In this document: one piece after another, positions 1 through 5,461 of the stretch
Position numbering within the stretch: the first letter of the stretch is position 1
Layout: the number at the start of each line of letters is the position of its first letter
Source of the DNA: Rhodoferax sp.
Lineage (GTDB): Bacteria > Pseudomonadota > Gammaproteobacteria > Burkholderiales > Burkholderiaceae_C
Assembly: GCA_021731215.1 (NCBI GenBank)
Contig: JAKFXU010000019.1
Coordinates: forward strand, 1-5,461
DNA: 5,461 nucleotides
Direction: 5' to 3'
Position numbers and translations under genes: made by a program
The notes under the pieces: generated by a model
The model's database searches: none
Told to the model about the DNA's origin: nothing
What the model saw: only the letters and a program-made list of their open reading frames with translations

Positions 1-1983
1 AACTTGATCGGCGGCTGATTGCTTGACAAGCAAGGCCACCGCCGTTCCCTTGCGGATACCCTCCTGGTTGTAGGGCGTAGAGAACGCGCTGGGGTCAGGT
101 AAACCGTCCGGCGTCGTTTTACCGGTTTCCCGGCTGTCGCCGTTCAAGTTATCAATCCAAATGCGGTTGAAATTGCTGAGCAGGTGCTCACGCATCACGA
201 CGAACGAATCGCCGTGGATGTAAGACGAATTGCTGATGTAACACACCACCCCGCGCCCGCCTTTCTCGGCAATGCGCCGTTCGGCCAGCCGGAAGAAGCG
301 CACATACAAATCATCGAGGTTGAACTTCTTGATGCCCCATTTCTTGATCAGTCCCTCTTTGTACGGCGTCACCAGGTCTTGCTCTTCGCCCAGCGCCACG
401 CCGCCAAAAGCGTCATAGGGCGGGTTGCCCAAAATGACGATGATTTTTTGCGTTTGCTTGACGTGATCTGCCGCGTCGCGTTCGTCCTCAAATTCGGGGT
501 ACAGGGGGATTTGGGTTTTGGGATCTTTAGCTGGCTCCCAGCCGGTGAGCGCGTTGGTCAGGTAAATGCCAGCCCGTTCATCGGTGCCGTCCGGGTTGAC
601 ACCCAGCGGCGCGCCCAACTGGCGCAGCAGCAGGCCGATTTGCAAGTGCGCTACCACGTAGGGCGCGGGCAGTAGCTCAAAGCCGAACAGGCGAGTGGTG
701 GCAGCCAGTTTGAGCTGATGTGCAGCCAGCGCATCGGCACCCTGGCTTTTGAGTTTTTCGGCAATCACGCGCAGCACTTCCACCAGGTAAGCGCCGGTGC
801 CGCAGCAGGGGTCGAGCACGACGACGTTGGGGTCGGCCAGCCCATCAGGCAGGCCCAGTTCGCTCTGCAACACTTGGTCAACGCGGGCCACCTGGTAGCG
901 CACGATTTCTTCAGGCGTGTACCAGACACCCAGGCTTTTGCGCAGTTGGGGATCAAACGCGGCCAGAAAGGGCTCGTAAAAATACTGTATGGAGCGGGTG
1001 GACTCGAAGGTTTTGAAGAACGCGGCCTGGTCCACGCGATTGAGCGCGTCGGCGGCCCAGTCCAGCACCTCAGTCAGGTTGAGTGCCTTGAGTTTGGCAG
1101 GCTGGGAGAGCTGGCCGAACAGGGCGGCAATCATGGGCACGTTCAGGCTGTGGGCGGCGCTTTTCCAGTCGAACGAGCCCAGGGTTTGCCCCGGCGCGGC
1201 GTTTTCGCGGCGCAGCACCCAGGCCGAGAACACGCCGTAAAACAGGGTTTGCACCAACGTGGAGCGGAAGAAATGACCGCCTTCATCGGCGTTGAAGGTG
1301 ACGCCCAGCGAGGATTCCAGGCTTTGCTGCAACGCTTCCAATTGTTTGGCGGCGACGTCGCTGGCGTGTTCGACACGGTGGCGCGCCTCTCTAGCGTAGC
1401 TGGCCAACAAGGCGGCCAGGTCTTTCGGGTCGGCCAACGGGGCGTTGTGCAGCAGCACGCGGGCCAGAAAGTCCGAGAACGCCTCGCCCAGCTCGGTTTG
1501 CGCCTTGGTCGGGTGCGCGGCCAGCGCCCAGAAAGCGGCCTCGGTGGGGGCGAGGCTGAAGCGCTCCAGCGTGACGCGTTGGCCTTGGCGTTCACCCAGC
1601 AGCAGCCAGTCGCGCAGGTTGGTGACCAGCACCAGCTTGTAGCGGGCCCAGTAATTGGTAATTTGCCCGGTGGTGGCGGTGTCGTCCACCGGCTCCGCCG
1701 GTGCTTTGACTTCGATGACACCGCGTGATGGCTGGCCCAGGTCTTTGGTTTCACCCGTCTTGCGGTCAAATTGGTCAGGGGTGAACAGGCCGCCGTCGGG
1801 GTTGCCAGCGCCCAGATTCTTGAGCTGCATGACGCAGCGCACTTTGGGTTTCAGCGTATGGCCGACACCGTCCAGCAGGTTGTTGAGGGCAGTGTAGTAA
1901 GAAGTTTCTTTGGTGCCGCCGCCAGTGCCGTGTACGCCGCGCACGGCGCTGAGGAATTCTTCGAGATGCTTGGCTTGGGCCAT
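1..1983 (-). CDS. Fused restriction endonuclease / N6-adenine DNA methyltransferase (type IIG-like), 3' end beyond window
   Basis: The frame is open without a stop for 661 codons from ATG at 1983 to the left edge, so the C-terminus is missing. Residues about 55-112 look like a PD-(D/E)xK nuclease: P62-D63, then E91-V-K93 after a hydrophobic strand (GVIEVKAP), then Q107xxxY111, the QxxxY pattern of RecB/Mrr-like nucleases. Residues about 120-350 are a mostly helical linker. WYTPEE (354-359) fits the motif X region, DPCCGTG (391-397) is the SAM-binding motif I, and NPPY (520-523) is catalytic motif IV. This gamma order is that of N6-adenine methyltransferases. Nuclease plus methylase in one chain suggests a type IIG or related single-protein restriction-modification enzyme; the target-recognition domain should follow beyond the window. 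No upstream in-frame start is close, and AGGGAG lies about 10 bases before the ATG. The DNA target is unknown. A methyltransferase of a multigene defence system (BREX, DISARM) is an alternative, but no partner gene is visible. Confidence 0.86.
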   Translation of the reverse strand, partial: MAQAKHLEEFLSAVRGVHGTGGGTKETSYYTALNNLLDGVGHTLKPKVRCVMQLKNLGAGNPDGGLFTPDQFDRKTGETKDLGQPSRGVIEVKAPAEPVDDTATTGQITNYWARYKLVLVTNLRDWLLLGERQGQRVTLERFSLAPTEAAFWALAAHPTKAQTELGEAFSDFLARVLLHNAPLADPKDLAALLASYAREARHRVEHASDVAAKQLEALQQSLESSLGVTFNADEGGHFFRSTLVQTLFYGVFSAWVLRRENAAPGQTLGSFDWKSAAHSLNVPMIAALFGQLSQPAKLKALNLTEVLDWAADALNRVDQAAFFKTFESTRSIQYFYEPFLAAFDPQLRKSLGVWYTPEEIVRYQVARVDQVLQSELGLPDGLADPNVVVLDPCCGTGAYLVEVLRVIAEKLKSQGADALAAHQLKLAATTRLFGFELLPAPYVVAHLQIGLLLRQLGAPLGVNPDGTDERAGIYLTNALTGWEPAKDPKTQIPLYPEFEDERDAADHVKQTQKIIVILGNPPYDAFGGVALGEEQDLVTPYKEGLIKKWGIKKFNLDDLYVRFFRLAERRIAEKGGRGVVCYISNSSYIHGDSFVVMREHLLSNFNRIWIDNLNGDSRETGKTTPDGLPDPSAFSTPYNQEGIRKGTAVALLVKQSAADQV

Positions 1984-2035
1984 TTTGACGGGTCTCCCTG
2001 CGTGGGTTTTTGTTGAGTGATGGTAACTGCAACCC

Positions 2036-2056
2036 TTGCTTGCGCAACCGAAGCAA
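2036..2056. repeat. Small inverted repeat between chrA and the restriction-modification gene
   Basis: Perfect 6-base arms TTGCTT (2036-2041) and AAGCAA (2051-2056) flank a 9-base centre. It lies about 53 bases before the start of the restriction-modification gene and 40 bases after the chrA stop. No T-run follows on either strand, so it is not a convincing terminator. It could be a protein-binding dyad for the downstream gene, or chance. I saw no strong promoter in this 113-base spacer. Confidence 0.25.
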
Positions 2057-2096
2057 CTCCCACAACAATAGCGACGAGAAACGCCTCACCGAGCAG

Positions 2097-3503
2097 TCAG
2101 GCCCAGCCCGCCAGCCGCAGCGCCAGCCCGGCCAACGCACAAAGCGCAATCACCGGCATGACACCCAGCTTGTAGCGCAGCAAGGCAACTGCGGCAGCCA
2201 GCGCCAGCGCCAATGCAGTCACGTCGACGTGCGAGAGAAAAGTGCCGCCCGCGCCTGGCAAGTAGGCGATATGCATCAGGAAAAACAGCGCCAGACTGGC
2301 AATCACCCCGACCACGGCCGCGGTGATGGCGGTCAGCGGCGCGGTGAAATGCAGCTTGCCGTGGGTCGATTCCACCAGCGGCCCACCGGCCAGAATAAAA
2401 ATAAAGGACGGCAAAAAGGTAAACCAGGTCACCACCGTGGCGGCCAGCGCCGCCCCCAGAAACAGCGCGTCCGGCCCCAGCACCTGTTTGGCCCAGCCGC
2501 CCAGAAAGCCGACAAAGGCCACCACCATGATCAGCGGGCCGGGCGTGGTTTCACCCAGCGCCAGGCCGTCCATCATCTGCGGCCCGCTCACCCACGCAAA
2601 CTGCTCCACTGCGCCCTGGTACACGTAGGGCAGCACGGCGTAAGCGCCGCCAAAGGTCAGCAGCGCGGCCTTGGTGAAGAACCAGCCCATTTGCGTCAAG
2701 GTCGCGTCCCAGCCTTGCCACAGCATGAGAACGCTCATGGGCAGCAACCACAGCACAGCGCCCAGCACCAGCACGCTGGCCAGTCTGGCTTTCCGGAAAC
2801 GCGCATGCTCGGGCGTGGGGGTGTCGTCGTCAATGATGCAGGGCCGGTGCGGCGCATCCTCTTTCCGGGTGGCGCCGTGCCCGCCACCTGCGGCAAACTG
2901 CGCTGGTGCCCATCGCGAACCCAGCCAGCCGGTCACCGCCGCGCCCAGCACCACCCACGGAAAGGGCACATCCAGCAGCGCAAGGGCGATGAAGCTGGAC
3001 ACCGCCACCAGCCACAGCAGGGGAGCTTTGCGCGGGTTTTTCAGCGTCTTGCTGCCAATGCGATGCACCGCCTGCAACACAATGGCGGCCACCGCCGGCT
3101 TGATGCCGTACAGCAGCCCAGCGACCCAAGGAACGCTGCCAAAAGCGACATAAACCCAGCTCAGGCCAATCAGAATAAACAGCGAGGGCAGCACAAACAA
3201 CACCCCGGCCACCACGCCGCCCCAAGTGCGGTGCATCAGCCAGCCAATGTAGGTGGCCAGTTGCTGCGCCTCCGGGCCCGGCAGCAGCATGCAGTAGTTC
3301 AGCGCATGCAAGAAGCGCTTCTCGGAAATCCAGCGTTTTTGCTCCACCAGTTCGCGGTGCATGATGGCAATTTGCCCGGCCGGACCGCCAAAGCTGATGA
3401 AGCCGAGCTTGAGCCAGAACTTGAAGGCTTCAAAAAATGACACCCCAGGTGCAGCGAGCAGAGCGGGGGAAGTGGCACAAGAAGGCGGTTTTGTGGTGTC
3501 CAT
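2097..3503 (-). CDS. chrA: ChrA chromate efflux transporter (CHR family, long two-domain form)
   Basis: Inner-membrane transporter that expels chromate from the cytoplasm and so gives chromate resistance (known for the family). The 468-residue product has the two homologous halves of long-chain CHR proteins. The first half has GFISFGGP (34-41) and LLPGPEAQQ (73-81). The second repeats this with LLTFGGAY (281-288) and ETTPGP (318-323). About ten or more hydrophobic segments surround a polar, charged loop at about 205-240 that separates the halves. Length is at or slightly above the family's usual 400-450. ATG at 3503 is chosen because the family's N-terminal helix begins about 20 residues later and a weak GGA lies six bases upstream. 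The frame stays open upstream to 3818, but that part overlaps metW and has no family similarity. The gene follows metW by 146 bases on the same strand. No ChrB regulator is visible. Transport of chromate rather than another oxyanion is inferred from the family. Confidence 0.93.
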   Translation of the reverse strand: MDTTKPPSCATSPALLAAPGVSFFEAFKFWLKLGFISFGGPAGQIAIMHRELVEQKRWISEKRFLHALNYCMLLPGPEAQQLATYIGWLMHRTWGGVVAGVLFVLPSLFILIGLSWVYVAFGSVPWVAGLLYGIKPAVAAIVLQAVHRIGSKTLKNPRKAPLLWLVAVSSFIALALLDVPFPWVVLGAAVTGWLGSRWAPAQFAAGGGHGATRKEDAPHRPCIIDDDTPTPEHARFRKARLASVLVLGAVLWLLPMSVLMLWQGWDATLTQMGWFFTKAALLTFGGAYAVLPYVYQGAVEQFAWVSGPQMMDGLALGETTPGPLIMVVAFVGFLGGWAKQVLGPDALFLGAALAATVVTWFTFLPSFIFILAGGPLVESTHGKLHFTAPLTAITAAVVGVIASLALFFLMHIAYLPGAGGTFLSHVDVTALALALAAAVALLRYKLGVMPVIALCALAGLALRLAGWA

Positions 3504-3590
3504 GAAGAGTCCAATCAAGGTGGCAGCGGTTGGACGGGACACCGTCTTGAGGCCTTGGCCGGCCTGATGCCGGGGAGCTGACACCCCGAC
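3504..3590 (-). promoter_or_regulatory. Possible structured 5' leader of chrA
   Basis: If transcription starts just after the extended -10 element at 3597-3605, the chrA message has a leader of about 87 bases rich in short stems. GGGG/CCCC pairs 3572-3575 with 3584-3587. CCGGC/GCCGG pairs 3559-3563 with 3569-3573. GGCC/GGCC pairs 3551-3554 with 3557-3560. GACGG/CCGTC pairs 3533-3537 with 3542-3546. The first and second stems share bases 3572-3573, and the second and third share 3559-3560, so they are alternatives. No known riboswitch consensus was recognised. Such stems also arise by chance in GC-rich DNA. Confidence 0.28.
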
Positions 3591-3630
3591 AGACGAAATA
3601 TAACATAGCTCATTCAACCCTGCCGGGGTG
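3582..3630. repeat. Perfect 7-base inverted repeat around the possible chrA promoter
   Basis: CACCCCG at 3582-3588 is matched by CGGGGTG at 3624-3630, with 35 bases between. The possible extended -10 element sits inside the interval. The arrangement would suit a dyad operator or a long hairpin in the 3' end of the met transcript. No T-run follows either arm, so it is not an intrinsic terminator for metW. Confidence 0.35.
3597..3605 (-). promoter_or_regulatory. Possible extended -10 promoter element for chrA
   Basis: On the minus strand the bases read TGTTATATT, that is TG-n-TATATT, one mismatch from the extended -10 consensus TGnTATAAT. No good -35 box lies 16-18 bases upstream, which extended -10 promoters can tolerate. 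It is the most AT-rich spot in the metW-chrA spacer and would start transcription about 87 bases before the chrA ATG. chrA could instead, or also, be read from the met operon. Confidence 0.35.
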
Positions 3631-3649
3631 ATGTTCAAATACTGCTTGT

Positions 3650-4231
3650 TTAACGCGACAAGGTGAACACCGAAGTACCCGCCAGCAGGTTGGGCGCAAA
3701 ACGCACGGTGCGGCCATCCTGCAGGCCGAAGCTGTCGAGCACGCGCAAATCGCAGCGTTGTGCCAGCAGCGCCAGGTCGGCGTGGGTGCCGACGCGGATG
3801 TTGGGCGTGTCGTACCACTGGTAGGGCAGGCGGCGCGTCACCGGCATGCGCCCCTTCAAGATGCTCAGCCGATTCGGCCAGTGCGCAAAATTGGGGAAGG
3901 CGACGATACCGATGCGCCCGACACGTACGGTTTCACGCAACATGATCTCGGCGTTGCGCAAGTGTTGCAGCGTGTCGATTTGCAGCACCACGTCGAACGT
4001 GGCATCGTCAAACAGGGCCAGGCCCTCGTCCAGATTGAGCTGGATCACGTTGACGCCACGTTTGACGCAGGCCAGCACATTGGCGTCGTCAATCTCGATG
4101 CCATAGCCGCTGCAGCCACGCGTTTGCTGCAGGTACGCCAGCATGGCGCCGTCACCGCAGCCCAGATCGAGCACGCGCGATCCTTCCGGCACCAACCGGG
4201 CGATGGCCTGCATGGTCAATTGATCACTCAT
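3650..4231 (-). CDS. metW: MetW, methionine biosynthesis partner of MetX
   Basis: The 193-residue protein has the class I methyltransferase fold of the MetW family and the usual family length. VLDLGCGDG (20-28) is the SAM-binding loop, and E46-I-D48 (GIEIDD) is the acidic strand end expected to contact the ribose. [15 protein letters not shown] (79-93) and VAFPNFAHW (110-118) are family hallmarks. In proteobacteria MetW is encoded with MetX and is tied to the homoserine acylation step of methionine synthesis; a methylation substrate is not established, and a SAM-sensing or stabilising role for MetX is a reasonable inference. The start codon overlaps the metX stop by four bases (ATGA), implying translational coupling and balanced amounts of the two proteins. 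The gene ends with TAA at 3652-3650. No terminator is evident directly after it. Confidence 0.95.
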   Translation of the reverse strand: MSDQLTMQAIARLVPEGSRVLDLGCGDGAMLAYLQQTRGCSGYGIEIDDANVLACVKRGVNVIQLNLDEGLALFDDATFDVVLQIDTLQHLRNAEIMLRETVRVGRIGIVAFPNFAHWPNRLSILKGRMPVTRRLPYQWYDTPNIRVGTHADLALLAQRCDLRVLDSFGLQDGRTVRFAPNLLAGTSVFTLSR

Positions 4232-5373
4232 GCCGCCACCGCCTTCGCAATGCCGTCAAAATAAGAGCGAACAACACCCATGTAACGGGGGTCATCGAGC
4301 AAAAAGGCGTCATGCCCGTGCGGCGCGTCAATCTCGGCGTAGCTGACGTCGCACCGGTTGTCGAGCAGGGCCTTCACGATCTCGCGGCTGCGTTTGGGCG
4401 AAAAACGCCAGTCGGTGGTAAAGCTCACCAGCAAGAATTTGCAGTTGGCGCGCGCCAGCGCCTGGCTCAGGTCGCCACCATAGGTGCGGGCCGGGTCGAA
4501 ATAATCGAGCGCGCGCGTGATCAGCAAATAGGTGTTGGCGTCGAAGTACTCGGCAAACTTGTCACCCTGATAGCGCAGGTAGCTCTCGATCTGAAACTCC
4601 ACCTCTTGCGTGCTGAAAAGGTAGTCGCCTGCGCCCTCGCGGCGGACGGATTCACGCAACTGGCGCCCGAACTTCTCGTTCATCACGTCGTCGCTCAGGT
4701 AGGTGATGTGGCCGATCATGCGCGCGATGCGCAAGCCGCGCTTGGGGATCACGCCATGCTGGTAGAAATGGCCGTCGTGAAAATCGGGGTCGGTCGTGAT
4801 GGCGCGCCGGGCCACTTCGTTGAAGGCAATGTTCTCCGCTGTCAGATTCGGGGCACTCGCCACCACCACGGCGTGGCGTACGCGATCCGGATATTGCAGC
4901 GCCCATGACAGCGCCTGCATGCCGCCCAGGGAGCCGCCCATCACGGCGGCCAGCGTCTGGATGCCCAGCGCATCGAGCAGCCGGGCCTGGGCGTTGACCC
5001 AGTCTTCGACCGTGACCACGGGAAAGTCCGCGCCATAGACCCGGCCTGTGTCCGGATTCACATGCATGGGACCGGTGGAGCCAAAGCAGGAGCCGAGGTT
5101 GTTCACGCCGATCACAAAAAACTTATCGGTATCGAGCGGCTTGCCCGGACCAATCATGTTGTCCCACCAGCCCTCCGACTTATCCTGACCCAGGTAGACG
5201 CCGGCCACATGGTGCGAGGCATTCAGGGCATGGCAGATCAAGACCGCATTGGATTTTTTAGCATTGAGCCTGCCATAGGTCTCGAAGCTCAATGAATAGT
5301 CGCGGATCGCCGCGCCGCTTTGCAAAGGCAAGGCGGCGGCGAAGGGCATCGACTGTGGTGTGGCAAGCAACAT
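4228..5373 (-). CDS. metX: MetX homoserine O-acyltransferase (succinyl or acetyl donor)
   Basis: Cytoplasmic alpha/beta-hydrolase-fold enzyme that acylates the hydroxyl of L-homoserine, the first committed step of methionine synthesis; the ester is later used for sulfur transfer. The 381-residue length is normal. The nucleophile elbow GGSLGGMQ puts the catalytic serine at S148. The rest of the triad is D321 in TTDWRFSP and H354 in [19 protein letters not shown] (91-102) is a strong family motif. Related betaproteobacterial proteins with MetW partners are usually named homoserine O-succinyltransferase (MetXS), but the acyl donor cannot be decided here. The start at 5373 gives an N-terminus (MLLATPQ) like relatives remembered from this group; M9 at 5349 is the only close alternative. 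No Shine-Dalgarno is visible: a terminator-like hairpin and its T-run directly precede the ATG. The stop overlaps the metW start. Confidence 0.96.
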   Translation of the reverse strand: MLLATPQSMPFAAALPLQSGAAIRDYSLSFETYGRLNAKKSNAVLICHALNASHHVAGVYLGQDKSEGWWDNMIGPGKPLDTDKFFVIGVNNLGSCFGSTGPMHVNPDTGRVYGADFPVVTVEDWVNAQARLLDALGIQTLAAVMGGSLGGMQALSWALQYPDRVRHAVVVASAPNLTAENIAFNEVARRAITTDPDFHDGHFYQHGVIPKRGLRIARMIGHITYLSDDVMNEKFGRQLRESVRREGAGDYLFSTQEVEFQIESYLRYQGDKFAEYFDANTYLLITRALDYFDPARTYGGDLSQALARANCKFLLVSFTTDWRFSPKRSREIVKALLDNRCDVSYAEIDAPHGHDAFLLDDPRYMGVVRSYFDGIAKAVAA

Positions 5374-5407
5374 AAAAAACCCGGCGGCACTAAGTGCGCA
5401 GCCGGGT
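5374..5407 (-). terminator. Intrinsic-terminator-shaped hairpin touching the metX start codon
   Basis: On the minus strand ACCCGGC (5407-5401) pairs perfectly with GCCGGGT (5385-5379). Inside, GCAC (5397-5394) pairs with GTGC (5390-5387) around a TTA loop, with a small 3-by-1 internal bulge. The 3' arm runs straight into a T-run (5379-5374), and the metX ATG follows with no gap. There is no T-run on the plus-strand side, so it acts leftward. It is either the terminator of an upstream gene beyond the window or an attenuator of the met operon. Confidence 0.75.
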
Positions 5408-5461
5408 GACCTGGTGGGGTGGCGGTGGCCGTCTTTAGCTGAATTTCGAAGCTCATCGACC
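5408..5461. other. Right-edge segment upstream of the metX hairpin, no gene recognised
   Basis: These 54 bases hold no recognisable gene, promoter or riboswitch consensus. A short minus-strand frame starts at ATG 5456 and overlaps the hairpin and metX out of frame; it has no run of methionine codons and no sign of being a leader peptide. The segment may contain the 3' end of an upstream gene or part of the met leader; the window stops too soon to tell. Confidence 0.4.

Noticed and set aside
1..1983. Methyltransferase as the PglX or DrmM component of BREX or DISARM
   Set aside because: No helicase, phosphatase or other partner gene is visible, and the N-terminal nuclease motifs suit a self-contained restriction-modification enzyme better. 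Genes beyond the left edge could change this.
184..2016. Series of plus-strand open frames opposite the restriction-modification gene, one of 336 codons
   Set aside because: They lie in codon register opposite a clear methyltransferase gene with catalytic motifs. The lack of stops follows from GC-rich codon use, and the translations show no domain.
2010..3440. 476-codon plus-strand frame opposite chrA
   Set aside because: Its translation is rich in Q, H, R and G with no domain, as expected for the reverse of a hydrophobic membrane protein gene. The chrA strand carries the family motifs.
3504..3818. N-terminal extension of chrA upstream to an ATG at 3818
   Set aside because: The extension would overlap the metW coding region and the spacer, has no family similarity, and ATG 3503 gives a normal ChrA N-terminus.
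5371..5407. Resemblance of the metX in-frame upstream translation (ending SAAGFF) to phage Icd-like proteins
   Set aside because: The residues simply spell out the terminator arm and T-run, which give AAGFF in this reading frame wherever such a hairpin occurs. It is not evidence of a prophage gene.
5287..5456. Short minus-strand frame from ATG 5456 as a leader peptide for metX attenuation
   Set aside because: It has no methionine codons after the start, no clear ribosome site in the window, and runs well into metX out of frame.
5374..5461. SAM or SAH riboswitch upstream of metX
   Set aside because: I could not match the visible 88 bases to SAM-I, SAM-II or SAH riboswitch consensus elements. 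Only the simple terminator hairpin is clear, though part of a leader could lie beyond the edge.

Overview
The window looks like a GC-rich chromosome segment from a betaproteobacterium, most likely of the Burkholderiales (Comamonadaceae-like). The evidence is the adjacent metX-metW pair, whose proteins read like those of that group (judged from memory of family sequences, not a search). All four protein-coding genes lie on the minus strand, so biological order runs from right to left.

Right part (5461 to 3650): a 54-base edge segment with no recognisable gene, then an intrinsic-terminator-shaped hairpin whose T-run touches the metX start codon, then metX (homoserine O-acyltransferase), then metW (its SAM-methyltransferase-fold partner). 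metX and metW overlap by four bases (ATGA) and are almost certainly one translationally coupled methionine operon.

Middle (3649 to 2097): a 146-base spacer, then chrA, a full two-domain chromate efflux transporter. The spacer holds a possible extended -10 promoter flanked by a perfect 7-base inverted repeat, and a GC-rich leader with several mutually exclusive short stems. No chrB-type regulator gene is seen in the window.

Left part (2096 to 1): a 113-base spacer with a small inverted repeat, then the first 661 codons of a large gene that runs off the left edge. It encodes a fused restriction-modification enzyme: an N-terminal PD-(D/E)xK-type nuclease region and a gamma-ordered N6-adenine methyltransferase with DPCCGTG and NPPY motifs. 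Its specificity domain lies outside the window. This is the accessory element of the window; the rest is conserved metabolism and metal/oxyanion resistance.

metX and metW make and control activated homoserine for methionine synthesis. chrA removes chromate, a sulfate analogue. The restriction-modification enzyme is a defence gene that need not be functionally linked to them. I found no RNA gene, CRISPR array, insertion sequence or attachment site. Nothing here is clearly a new biological system; the points most worth following are the hairpin against metX, the structured chrA leader and the fused nuclease-methyltransferase.
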